This document shows, piece by piece, positions 1 through 8,800 of a stretch of DNA of 64,000 bases (the stretch's first letter is position 1; every line of letters begins with the position of its first letter). Location of the stretch: contig NZ_CP059997.1 in NCBI RefSeq assembly GCF_018736145.1, positions 7,005,501 to 7,069,500 on the forward strand. Direction: 5' to 3'. Source of the stretch: Amycolatopsis sp. CA-230715. Lineage in GTDB: Bacteria; Actinomycetota; Actinomycetes; Mycobacteriales; Pseudonocardiaceae. The notes under the pieces are model-generated. The model was not told the DNA's origin, ran no database searches, and saw only the letters and a list, made by a program, of their open reading frames with translations. The position numbers and the translations under genes were made by a program.

Positions 1-507
1 GAGTCCAAACCCTGGACCTGGCCGATGGGCCTGCGCCCCATGCTCTACTCCTATGAGTCCGGGGCGTCGGTGTCGGGGTGTGGCGGGTCGGAATGCGTGC
101 GGGCGACCATGCTCATCGGCACCCCCGCCCTGTGGTGGCTCGCGCTGCCCATGCTGGGCTGGAGCCTGTGGCGCACCCTGTTCCGCTTCGACTGGCGCTA
201 CGCCGCGGTCACCGTCGGCTACCTGGCCGGGCTGCTGCCCTGGTTCATCAACCTCGACCGCCAGATGTACTTCTTCTACGCCACCCCCATGGCCCCGTTC
301 CTCGCCTTGGGCCTGACCCTCATCTGCGGACAGATCCTCGGCGCCGCCCGCCGCGGCGCCGAACGCCGCGGCACCGGACTACTCGCCATCGCCCTCTACA
401 CCGGACTCGTCGTCGCCAACTTCGCCTGGCTCTGGCCCATCCTCAACGCCGACCCCATCACCACCACCCACTGGCAAGCCGAAATGTGGCTCCCCTCCTG
501 GCGCTAA
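1..507 (+). CDS. pmt: Protein O-mannosyltransferase, C-terminal fragment
   Basis: The frame is open from base 1 to a TAA at 505-507 and gives the last 168 residues; the start lies outside the window. The fragment begins with ESKPWTWPMGLRPM, which resembles the conserved Pmt region that ends in 'LRP', and continues with a Cys pair (CGGSEC) and about four hydrophobic helices. It ends in a short cytoplasmic tail rich in Trp (WQAEMWLPSWR). Family members are multi-pass membrane GT-C enzymes that move mannose from polyprenyl-phosphate-mannose to Ser/Thr of proteins crossing the membrane in actinobacteria. The next gene is convergent and the gap holds a palindromic repeat pair. The assignment rests on the C-terminal third only. 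Confidence 0.85.
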   Translation, partial: ESKPWTWPMGLRPMLYSYESGASVSGCGGSECVRATMLIGTPALWWLALPMLGWSLWRTLFRFDWRYAAVTVGYLAGLLPWFINLDRQMYFFYATPMAPFLALGLTLICGQILGAARRGAERRGTGLLAIALYTGLVVANFAWLWPILNADPITTTHWQAEMWLPSWR

Positions 508-520
508 CCACCCCCACAAG

Positions 521-571
521 CCCCGAAAGTGGCCTTCGGGGCGGTAGACGCCCCGAAGCCACCTTCAGGGC
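521..571. repeat. Pair of GAAGGT(S)NCCTTC-type palindromes between convergent genes
   Basis: Two palindromic units, at 521-542 and 551-571, each have a CCCCGAA...TTCGGGG or CCCCGAA...TTCAGGG frame. The second is close to the reverse complement of the first but has a small indel and one substitution. They lie between the stop of pmt and the stop of the convergent gene ending at 592. The same family recurs at 12128-12254, 15809-15860 and, as a variant, at 28585-28652. Confidence 0.85.
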
Positions 572-591
572 GTCAGCCACCGCCGAACGTT

Positions 592-1188
592 CTAGGTCGG
601 GAAGGGTGAGCCGCCGAAGTAGTCGTCGTCATCGTCCGGACGCGCGTGCCGGGGGCCCTTCGGTTTCGGCGCGGGGCGGTCGTCGCCGGAGCCGAACACC
701 GGGCGCTCTTCGAAGGAGACGTCCTCGTCGTCCGGCGACGGACCGGCGGGCGCCGTGCTGCCCGGACCGACGTTGGTCATCGCGCCGGAGATCCCGCGTG
801 CTTCGAGGACCTCGTCGAAGGTGTGCCCTTCTTCGAATTCCTGGTAGACCTCGCGGAACTGGCCGAGATCGGTTTCCATCGCCTCCTGCACGCGGGGGTG
901 CGCGTAGGCCTTGCCCACCACGACGTCTTCCCAGGTGAACTCGCCCTCGCCGACCAGCTGCTTGATCACGCGCATCGCCGGGACCGCCTTCGGGTCGTCG
1001 GCCTGCGCCTTGACCGCCTCCACCTGTTCCTCGGTGGCGACCCTCGGCTCCAGCGGCGGCAGGTTCATCTGGTCGATCTCGTCCTGCAGCTCGTCGGAGC
1101 GGACGAGCGCTTCGCCGAGCTGGGCCTCGGCTTCCCGCAGCGCGGGGGTCTTCCAGGAGTCGTCGTCTTCTTCCGCGTACTCGCTCAC
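592..1188 (-). CDS. Acidic hypothetical protein of an EspC/WXG-type operon
   Basis: This 198-residue protein starts at GTG 1186-1188, one base after the stop of the upstream WXG-type gene, so translation is probably coupled. It is strongly acidic at the start (EYAEEDDD) and has a charged helical middle (residues 12-125) that could form coiled coil. The tail is disordered and Pro/Asp-rich (ARPDDDDDYFGG). There is no signal peptide and no membrane segment. I do not recognise a family. Its place as third gene behind EspC-like and WXG-like genes suggests a chaperone or partner for those proteins, but that is inference from context only. Confidence 0.7.
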   Translation of the reverse strand: MSEYAEEDDDSWKTPALREAEAQLGEALVRSDELQDEIDQMNLPPLEPRVATEEQVEAVKAQADDPKAVPAMRVIKQLVGEGEFTWEDVVVGKAYAHPRVQEAMETDLGQFREVYQEFEEGHTFDEVLEARGISGAMTNVGPGSTAPAGPSPDDEDVSFEERPVFGSGDDRPAPKPKGPRHARPDDDDDYFGGSPFPT

Positions 1189-1189
1189 G

Positions 1190-2236
1190 TCAGATCTTCC
1201 CGCTCATGTGGCCACTGCGCTCCGGCATCTTCTTCGGTACCCGCGGCTTGTCGTGATCGGGCACGGTGTCCTTCGTCCCCGCCGCCTTGTCCTTGATGTC
1301 GGTGGCGCCTTCGGTGACTTCCTTGCCCTTGTCGTAGGTTTCCTTGCCCGCCTTCGCGGTTTCGAGCGACCACTGCTTCAGGTCGCCGACGTTGCGGATC
1401 TCCTTGATCTTCGCGAGCTGGGAGCCGAGCGACTTCAGCGAGTCCCACAGCTCGCCGATCTTCTTGATGATGTCCTTGACCATGTCGATGATGTCGACGA
1501 TCTTCTGGTACAGCTCGAAGGCGTCCCAGATCATCGAAGCGGCCGCGATCCAGCCCGCCACCGGCACGCACAGCTTCGCCAGCGCCTGCAGGATCTTGTC
1601 CACCAGCCGCTTGAGGAGGTCGAGGGCCTTACCGCACAGCTTCTGCGACTGGTCGGCGAGCGTTTCGAAACCCTTGCCGATCGTGTCGGCGATCTTGCCT
1701 TCGACGGTGAGCCCGATCTTCCAGTACCGGTCGACGTACTCCTTGTGCGCCTGACCGGCGGGGCCCCGCCAGGTCTGCGTGATGATGTCGGCGTTGCCGC
1801 TCATCGTCGCCGAGAACTGCTTCATGCTGTTGGAGATGGTCTTCCACGCTTCGGCGTTCTGCTGGATCTTGTTGAAGTCACCGGTGATCGGCATGATCAC
1901 GGTCTCCACTATGGAATGCCCGGTGACCTTCTTGAACGCCCAGTCGACGCCGGCGACCTCCCAGCCCGCCTCGTTGACCAGCTCCTGGATGTTCTTCCCG
2001 TCCGGCGGCGGCGGTGGCTTGAGCACCTCGATGATTTCGCTGCCGTCGGAAAGCGCGCCCGCGGGTTTGCTCGCCTTGAAGTCCTTCGGATTCGACTCCT
2101 CGGACGTGCGGCCGTCGGTGCGCCGCCGCTGACTGTTGTCGTCGGCCTTTTCCTGCTTCTTGAGCGCCTTGTCGTGCTCTTTTTCCTCGGGGGTCTTTTC
2201 CTTGTTCTTCGTGCCGCCCGAGCCGCGCTTCGCCAT
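1190..2236 (-). CDS. WXG100-superfamily-like protein with hydrophobic C-terminal half
   Basis: The protein has 348 residues and an ATG start at 2236, 14 nt after the EspC-like gene. The N-terminus (1-60) is lysine-rich and low-complexity. Residues about 105-200 form a helical region with a W-R-G turn at 156-158 (TWRGPAGQAHKEY), the helix-turn-helix mark of WXG100 proteins. Residues about 200-290 are long amphipathic or hydrophobic helices (LDLLKRLVDKILQALAKL, then GWIAAASMIWDAFELY), which is unusual for a plain WXG protein and could insert in membranes. A basic tail (KPRVPKKMPERSGH) follows. Type VII secretion substrates of this layout are common in actinobacteria. No ESX ATPase or membrane component lies in the window, so the export route is unknown. 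Confidence 0.7.
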   Translation of the reverse strand: MAKRGSGGTKNKEKTPEEKEHDKALKKQEKADDNSQRRRTDGRTSEESNPKDFKASKPAGALSDGSEIIEVLKPPPPPDGKNIQELVNEAGWEVAGVDWAFKKVTGHSIVETVIMPITGDFNKIQQNAEAWKTISNSMKQFSATMSGNADIITQTWRGPAGQAHKEYVDRYWKIGLTVEGKIADTIGKGFETLADQSQKLCGKALDLLKRLVDKILQALAKLCVPVAGWIAAASMIWDAFELYQKIVDIIDMVKDIIKKIGELWDSLKSLGSQLAKIKEIRNVGDLKQWSLETAKAGKETYDKGKEVTEGATDIKDKAAGTKDTVPDHDKPRVPKKMPERSGHMSGKI

Positions 2237-2250
2237 GTCGTCCCCCGTTC

Positions 2251-2592
2251 TCAGCCGGCTGCCGGTGCGCCGGTGTCGAGCCCGCGAGCGAGCTCTTCCA
2301 ATGCCTTCGCGACGGCCTCGTCGTGCTGCTCGTACGCCTTGCCCGCGTTCTTCACACCGTCGGAGAGGGAGGTGAGCCGTTCGCGGCCGAACTTGAGCGA
2401 CTCGTCGTAGAGCGACTGGACCAGGTCGACCGCGGGGTGCAGCACCATCAGCAGGCCGGTGAACCCGGACTTGTCGCAGCCGTAGGTGTGCATGTAGTCG
2501 GAAATCTTGTCGACCACGCGGTTCATGTTCTGGATGTTCTGGGCATATTCAGCCACTTTGTCCGTATGGACGTCGATACCGTCGCCGCTCAT
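2251..2592 (-). CDS. EspC-like small type VII secretion-associated protein
   Basis: The product has 113 residues. An upstream in-frame start at 2634 exists, but ATG 2592 is preferred because GGAGGGG sits 7 nt before it. The product is helical, about 100 residues long, and starts DGIDVHTDKVAEYAQNIQ, resembling the EspC/DUF2563-type partner proteins of ESX systems. A YxxxD element (Y87-E-Q-H-D91) follows the second helix, as in the C-terminal signal of type VII substrates. It is the first gene of the operon with the WXG-type and acidic proteins. The family call is by pattern and length only. Confidence 0.65.
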   Translation of the reverse strand: MSGDGIDVHTDKVAEYAQNIQNMNRVVDKISDYMHTYGCDKSGFTGLLMVLHPAVDLVQSLYDESLKFGRERLTSLSDGVKNAGKAYEQHDEAVAKALEELARGLDTGAPAAG

Positions 2593-2721
2593 GTGATCCC
2601 CTCCCGGGCCGCTGGTGTCTCGGCTTCCGCTCACGAGACCGCGATTATGACAGTCCGGGGCCGGCCCCGGTTCCGCTCCCGGCGAAGATGGTGAGAAATT
2701 CGCGTGACCCCGGGTTCGGTA

Positions 2722-3498
2722 TCACCGCTTGCGGGTGGGCACCACCACGAGGTTGCCGTCGGTGCCCTGCAGGATCTCGGTCTCGGCCCCGTAGTAGGCG
2801 GCGAGCGCGCCGGGGGTGAGCACCTCGCGCGGTGTCCCGCCGGAGACCACCTTCCCGTCGTGCACGAGCAGCAGCTGGTCGGCGAACTGCGCCGCGAAGG
2901 TCAGATCGTGCAGAGTGGACACCACGGTGGTGCCGTCCTCGCGCCGCAACCGGTCGACGAGTTCGAGCAGTGCCTGCGCGTGCCCGATGTCGAGGCCGGT
3001 GGTGGGCTCGTCGAGCAGGAGCAGGCGCGTCCGCTGCGCGAGCACCCTGGCGAGCACGGTGCGCTGCCGTTCGCCGCCGGAAAGCGTCCGAAGTGGACGC
3101 CCGGCGAGCTCGCCGAGGTCGAGCCTGGTCAGCACGTCCTCCACTATGGACAGATCATGCCTGCCCTCCCTCGCCAGTGCGCCGAGGTGCGGGGTCCGGC
3201 CGAGCAGCGCGTAGTCGGTGACGGTGAGCCCGTCCGGCATCGACGGGTTCTGCGGCGAGTAGCCGATCTCCCTGGCTTTTTCCTTGTGGGACAAGGAGTT
3301 CACGTTCGACCCGTGCAGCGTGATCTCACCGGATCCCGGCAGCAGACCGGCGACCGCCTTGAGCAGCGTCGACTTGCCTGCCCCGTTCGGGCCGACGATC
3401 GCGAGCCAGCCGCCCTCGGGCACCGATGCGTCCACACCGGACACCACGGGGTCGCCGCCGTAGCCCGCGCTCACCCCTTTCAGCCGGAGCGCGATCAC
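2722..3498 (-). CDS. Metal-chelate ABC transporter ATP-binding protein (FecE/BtuD class)
   Basis: The GTG start at 3496-3498 overlaps the permease stop as GTGA, giving 258 residues. All nucleotide-binding motifs are present: Walker A GPNGAGKST, Q-loop YSPQNPS, signature LSGGERQR, Walker B LLLLDEPT and the switch His (TLHDLTFA). The protein drives import of an iron-siderophore, heme or cobalamin-type substrate through the adjacent FecCD permease. A longer open frame runs upstream, but it is only the shadow of the permease and binding-protein genes. Confidence 0.93.
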   Translation of the reverse strand: MIALRLKGVSAGYGGDPVVSGVDASVPEGGWLAIVGPNGAGKSTLLKAVAGLLPGSGEITLHGSNVNSLSHKEKAREIGYSPQNPSMPDGLTVTDYALLGRTPHLGALAREGRHDLSIVEDVLTRLDLGELAGRPLRTLSGGERQRTVLARVLAQRTRLLLLDEPTTGLDIGHAQALLELVDRLRREDGTTVVSTLHDLTFAAQFADQLLLVHDGKVVSGGTPREVLTPGALAAYYGAETEILQGTDGNLVVVPTRKR

Positions 3499-4523
3499 GA
3501 GTGCCGTCCTCGGGAGGAACGCAGCACCAGCACGAAGAACGGCGCGCCCGCGAACGCGGTGACGACGCCGAGCGGGAGCTCTCCCGGCATGATCGTGCGG
3601 GCGACGTAGTCCGCGACGATCAGGAACGCCGCGCCGCCGAGGAGCGACAGCGGGATCACCACGCGATAGCTGGCTCCCGCGAGCATGCGGACGATGTGCG
3701 GCACCACGATGCCGACGAAGCCGATGAGCCCGCTCACCGCGACGGCGGCCGCGGTCGCCAGCGAGGCCGCGACGAGCAGCAGGAGCCGGACCCGTCCGGG
3801 GTGGACACCCAGCGACGCGGCTTCGGCGTCGCCGAGGCTGAGCACGTCGAGCAGTCGTGCGCACAGGCACAGCACGACCGCCGCGAGCGCCACGTAGGGC
3901 AGTGCGAGCCACACCTCCTGCCACCCGCTGACGTTCAGGCCGCCGAGCATCCAGGTGTAGACCTGTTTGATCGTCTCGGTGTTGAGCTGTTGCACGAAGG
4001 TCTGGACCGCGGTCAGGAACGACGCCACCGCGACACCGGCCAGCAGCAGCGTCGCGGTCCCGGTGCGGCCGGCGGACCGGCCGAGCAGCCAGCTCAGCCC
4101 GACGCCGCCGAGCGCGCCCGCGAACGCGGCGATCGGCAGCGGTCCCACCACCCAGCCGGTGGTCGACGGCGCGAGCACCACGACGAGCGTGGCCGCCATC
4201 CCGGCGCCCGCCGCCGCGCCGAGCAGATACGGATCGGCGAGCGGGTTGCGGAACACGCCCTGGAACGCGGCGCCCGATCCGGCCAGCGCGGCGCCGACGA
4301 GCCCAGCCAGCAGCACGCGCGGCACCCGCAGGGCCCAGACGATCGCGGCCTCCCGTTCGGACAGCGGTGACCTGCCGCCGGTGAGCTGTGCCCAGATCTC
4401 CCCGAACACCCGCTGCCAGCCGAGATCGCCCGCGCCGAGGAGCACGGCCAGCACGGTCACCGCGACCAGCACGGCGAGCGCGGTCAGCAGCACCGGGGGC
4501 CGCAGGGTGGTGCGGGCACGCAC
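3495..4523 (-). CDS. FecCD-family ABC permease
   Basis: The protein has 342 residues and a GTG start at 4521-4523, directly abutting the stop of the binding-protein gene. It is strongly hydrophobic throughout, consistent with the ten-helix BtuC/FecD fold. Family features visible include RVPRVLLAGLVGAALAGSG near residue 70, FRNPLADPYLLG near 93, and GFVGIVVPHIVRM near 270, the coupling-helix region. It probably works as a homodimer with the ATPase encoded next. The substrate class (siderophore, heme or B12) cannot be told from the permease. Confidence 0.93.
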   Translation of the reverse strand: MRARTTLRPPVLLTALAVLVAVTVLAVLLGAGDLGWQRVFGEIWAQLTGGRSPLSEREAAIVWALRVPRVLLAGLVGAALAGSGAAFQGVFRNPLADPYLLGAAAGAGMAATLVVVLAPSTTGWVVGPLPIAAFAGALGGVGLSWLLGRSAGRTGTATLLLAGVAVASFLTAVQTFVQQLNTETIKQVYTWMLGGLNVSGWQEVWLALPYVALAAVVLCLCARLLDVLSLGDAEAASLGVHPGRVRLLLLVAASLATAAAVAVSGLIGFVGIVVPHIVRMLAGASYRVVIPLSLLGGAAFLIVADYVARTIMPGELPLGVVTAFAGAPFFVLVLRSSRGRHS

Positions 4524-5465
4524 CTACTTGCCCGCCTTGGCCACCGCGGCGGCCACCGCGCGCACCAGATCGGTGACGCGCGGACCCCACCGCGACGCGA
4601 TGTCGTCGTCGAGCGCGACCACGTTGCCGGATTTCACCGCGCTGAGCGTGTTCCAGCCGGGGCGCGCGCCGACCGACTGCGCGTTTTGCCCGCAGCACTT
4701 GGTGTCGCCGAGGAAGATCAGCTTCGGGTCTGCCTTGAGGATGCGTTCCGCGGACAGTTGCGGGTACCCGCCCGCGGCGTGCGGGTCGCCGGCGTCGGCG
4801 ATGTTCACCAACCCGAACCGGCTGTAGACACCGCCGATGAAGGTGGCCGAGGTGAGGCTGTAGAAGGTCTGGTCCAGCTCGTGGTAGTAGGTGAGCGGCG
4901 CGGTCGGTTTCGGGGTGTCCGCGACGATCTTGTCGATGTCCGCTCGCGTCCGCTTGGCGAGGTCCTCGCCTTCGGCGGGATGTCCTGTCACCTTGCCCAG
5001 CAGGCTGAACTGGGCGAACGCGTCGTCGAGGGTTTTGGCGTCGGAGAGCACGAGCGTCTTCGCGCCGAGCTTGTCCAGCGCGGCGGTGAGCTTGCCGCCC
5101 GCGTCGGCGGAGACGATCACCAGATCCGGTGCGTAGCCCCCGATCGCGGCCGGGTCCGGCGTGAGCGCGGACAGCTTGCTGTGCGGCGCGCCTTCGGGAA
5201 AGTTCGACAAGGAATCCACGGCGACCACCTGGCGCCCGGCGCCGACGGCGAACAGGGTTTCGGTCGCGGTCGGTGACAACGACACGATCCGCTGCGGCTC
5301 GCGGTCGAACTTCAGCGGTTTCCCGCCGGGCGGCGTCACTTCCAGCGGGAATCCGGTGCCGACTTGGGGCGGCGCGGCTTCGTCCCTGGTGGCGCACCCG
5401 CTCAGCACGCTCGCGCCGAGAAGGGCGGCGAGGAGCAGGAGCAGGGGTGCGGTGCGGCGGGGCAT
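4524..5465 (-). CDS. Metal-chelate ABC transporter substrate-binding lipoprotein (BtuF/FepB class)
   Basis: ATG 5465 is preferred over GTG 5471 because GAGGTG stands just upstream. That gives 313 residues with a lipoprotein signal peptide and lipobox LSGC. The mature part has the two-lobe 'helical backbone metal receptor' pattern: PQRIVSLSPTATETLFAVGAG early, then YAPDLVIV, and a C-terminal ADPKLIFLGD and NVVALDDDIASRWGPR. It captures a metal chelate outside the membrane and hands it to the permease and ATPase that follow in the same operon. A CC pair (TKCCGQ) occurs mid-protein. I found no convincing cobalamin riboswitch or DtxR box upstream. Confidence 0.9.
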   Translation of the reverse strand: MPRRTAPLLLLLAALLGASVLSGCATRDEAAPPQVGTGFPLEVTPPGGKPLKFDREPQRIVSLSPTATETLFAVGAGRQVVAVDSLSNFPEGAPHSKLSALTPDPAAIGGYAPDLVIVSADAGGKLTAALDKLGAKTLVLSDAKTLDDAFAQFSLLGKVTGHPAEGEDLAKRTRADIDKIVADTPKPTAPLTYYHELDQTFYSLTSATFIGGVYSRFGLVNIADAGDPHAAGGYPQLSAERILKADPKLIFLGDTKCCGQNAQSVGARPGWNTLSAVKSGNVVALDDDIASRWGPRVTDLVRAVAAAVAKAGK

Positions 5466-5857
5466 GATCACCTCGAGTGGTCCGGCGGGGCGCTTTCTGC
5501 GCTCGTCAGGACGCTACCCGGCGGTGGTCCGGGGGCGGCTCGCCGGTGACGACCGGGTGACGTTCGCGGTACCCGTTCGGTGGCACCGGGGTGATCGGGT
5601 GGGCCATCCGGGGTAAGCTCTTCCGAGTAACCCGTTGGCGTTACTTAGCGCAATCAAGTAGTCGCGCCCCATCAGGAACGTCGTCGTTCCGCACACCCAG
5701 ATCGTTACATTTCGCAGCGCAGCGGCCTCCTGCGCGGGATGCCGTCGTGTTTCCTGGGTGTTAAAGTCGCGCTAACGACCGGGCCATCGTCGTCCCGTGC
5801 GCCACGTCCTTGGGGGGATGTCCCGAACACGCACGAAGACGACGAAGGAGGTCCCTG
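5466..5857. other. Divergent intergenic region between metal-chelate importer and gltB
   Basis: This 392-base region holds the promoters of the leftward importer operon and of rightward gltB. I find no credible gene in it. It contains the inverted repeat at 5626-5645 and, closer to gltB, a weaker GTTA...TAAC pair near 5760-5776. A strong gltB ribosome binding site (AAGGAGG) lies at 5845-5851. Confidence 0.6.
5626..5645. promoter_or_regulatory. Inverted repeat AGTAAC-N8-GTTACT, candidate operator
   Basis: There are perfect 6-bp arms at 5626-5631 and 5640-5645 around an 8-nt spacer. The site is about 160 bp upstream of the importer start and 213 bp upstream of gltB. The GTAAC/GTTAC half-sites recall GlnR boxes, which would suit gltB, but the spacing differs from the usual GlnR arrangement. 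Which gene it serves is open. Confidence 0.45.
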
Positions 5858-8800
5858 ATGATCTTCTCCGCCAATCCAGGCAAAACGGGCCTTTACGACC
5901 CGTCCACCGAACAGGACTCCTGCGGCGTGGCCATGGTGGCCGACGTCGGAGGCCGCCGTTCGCACGACATCGTCACCGACGGCCTGACCGCGCTGACCAA
6001 CCTCGACCACCGCGGCGCCGCGGGTGCCGAGCCGACCAGTGGTGACGGCGCGGGCATCCTGCTGCAGCTGCCGGACCGGCTGCTGCGCGCGGTCGCGGGG
6101 TTCGCACTGCCCCGGCCGGTGGCCGGGCACCACACCTACGCCGCGGGCATCGCGTTCTTGCCGACCGATGCCGAGCAGCGGCGCAAGTCCGTCGCGCTGA
6201 TCGAGCGGATCGCCGACGAGGAAAGCCTCGACGTGCTGGGCTGGCGCGAGGTGCCGACCGACGCGGACAAGGCCGACATCGGCCCGACCGCGCGCTCGGT
6301 GATGCCGCATTTCTCGATGCTGTTCGTGTCCGGCAAGGCGGACGCGGACGGCGCGCGGCCCAGCGGGCTCGAACTCGATCGGCTGACGTTCTGCCTCCGC
6401 AAGCGCGCCGAGCACGAAAGCGCGCGCAGCACGCCGGGGGAGAACGGGCTCTCCGGCGAAGGCGTCTACTTTCCTTCGCTGTCTTCGCGCACGCTCGTCT
6501 ACAAGGGAATGGTCACCCCCGAGCAGCTGCCCGCGTTCTTCACCGATCTCACCGACGCGCGGCTGGAAAGCGCGATCGCGCTCGTGCACTCCCGGTTCTC
6601 CACCAACACGTTCCCGTCGTGGCCGCTGGCCCACCCGTTCCGGTTCGTCGCGCACAACGGGGAGATCAACACGATCCGCGGCAACCGGAACCGGATGCGG
6701 GCGCGCGAGGCGCTGCTCGAATCCGATCTGCTTCCCGGTGATCTCACGCGGCTCTACCCGATCTGCTCGCCGGACGCCTCGGACTCCGCCTCCTTCGACG
6801 AGGTGCTCGAACTGCTGCACCTCGGCGGCCGGAGCCTGCCGCACTCGGTGCTGATGATGATCCCGGAGGCGTGGGAGAACCACGCCACCATGGACCCCGC
6901 CCGGCGCGGCTTCTACCAGTTCCACGCGAGCCTCATGGAGCCGTGGGACGGGCCCGCCTGCGTCACCTTCACCGACGGCACGCTCGTCGGCGCGGTGCTC
7001 GACCGCAACGGCCTACGCCCGGCGCGGTGGTGGCGCACCGCGGACGACAAGGTGGTCCTCGCCAGCGAAGCGGGTGTGCTCGACCTGCCGCCGGACGAGG
7101 TAGTCGCGAAAGGACGGTTGAAGCCGGGGCGGATGTTCCTCGTGGACACCGAAGCGGGCCGGATCGTCGACGACAACGAAGTCAAGGCGGGGCTGGCGAA
7201 ATCGCTGCCGTACGAGGGCTGGCTGCACGCGGGCCTGCTGCAGATCGCCGAGCTCGCCGATCGTGACCACATCGTGCAGAGCCACGATTCGGTGCTGCGG
7301 CGCCAGCTCTCCTTCGGCTACTCCGAGGAGGAGCTGAAGATCCTGCTGACCCCGATGGCGGTCAACGGCGCGGAGCCGATCGGTTCGATGGGCACCGACA
7401 CCCCGCCAGCCGTGCTGTCGAAGCGGTCGCGCCAGCTCTACGACTACTTCAAGCAGGGCTTCGCGCAGGTGACCAACCCGCCGCTGGACGCGATCCGCGA
7501 AGAGCTGGTCACCTCGATGAGCCGGATCATGGGCCCGGAGCAGAACCTGCTCGAACCGGGCCCGGCCTCCTGCCGTCACGTCCAGCTGCCCTACCCGGTC
7601 ATCGACAACGACGAGCTCGCGAAGCTCATCCACATCAACGACGACGGGGACCTGCCAGGGTTCGCCTGCACCGTCTTGAGTGGACTGTACGAAGTGGATG
7701 GTGGCGCCGCCGCGCTCGCGGAGGCGATCGAGCGCGTGCGCCGCGAGGCGTCCGAGGCGATCGCCGCGGGCGCGCGCACCCTCGTGCTGTCCGATCGGGA
7801 CTCCGACCACCGGATGGCGCCGATCCCGTCGCTGCTGCTGGTTTCCGCGGTGCACCACCACCTGGTCCGCACCAAGGAGCGGTTGCGCGTGGCGCTCGTG
7901 GTGGAAAGCGGCGACGCGCGCGAAGTGCACCACATCGCGCTGCTGCTGGGCTACGGCGCGGCCGCGGTCAACCCGTACCTCGCCTTCGAGTCCATCGAGG
8001 ACTTGATCAGCCAGGGCATGATCACCGGGATCGAGCCGCGCGCGGCGATCCGCAACTACGTCGGCGCGCTCGTCAAGGGCGTGCTGAAGATCATGTCGAA
8101 GATGGGCATCTCGACCGTCGGCGCGTACACCGCGGCGCAGGTCTTCGAATCGCTCGGCCTGTCGCAGGAACTGCTCGACGAGTATTTCACCGGTACCAGC
8201 TCGAAACTGGGCGGCGTCGGCCTCGACGTGCTCGCCGAGGAGGTGGCGCTGCGCCACCGCAGGGCGTACCCGGACAACCCGACCGACCGCGTGCACCGCC
8301 GCCTCGACACCGGCGGCGAATACGCCTACCGGCGTGAGGGCGAGCTGCACCTGTTCACCCCCGAGACGGTCTTCTTGTTGCAGCACGCGAGCAAGACCCG
8401 TCGCGAAGAGGCGTACCGGGCCTACAGCGACGAGGTGCACCGCCTCGCCCGCGAGGGCGGCGCGCTGCGCGGGCTGTTCAAGTTCCGCGAGCGGACGCCG
8501 ATCCCGGTCGACGAGGTCGAGTCAGTCGAGTCGATCTGCAAGCGGTTCAACACCGGCGCGATGTCGTACGGGTCGATCTCGATGGAGGCGCACCAGACGC
8601 TGGCCATCGCGATGAACCGGATCGGCGGCCGGTCGAACACCGGTGAGGGCGGCGAAGACCCCGAACGGCTCTACGACCCGGAGCGCCGGTCCGCGATCAA
8701 GCAGGTCGCGAGTGGACGGTTCGGCGTGACGAGCGAGTACCTCGTCAACGCCGACGACATCCAGATCAAGATGGCGCAGGGCGCGAAACCGGGCGAGGGC

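Noticed and set aside
2722..5397. Single 891-codon ORF covering the ABC transporter region
   Set aside because: Only its last 258 codons (from GTG 3498) encode a known protein; the rest is an out-of-frame shadow of the permease and binding-protein genes.
5466..5700. Possible cobalamin riboswitch or iron box upstream of the BtuF-like gene
   Set aside because: On the minus strand no B12-box-like GCCACTG, no conserved GGGAA..GGTG core and no TTAGGTTAGGCTAACC-type DtxR site could be found.
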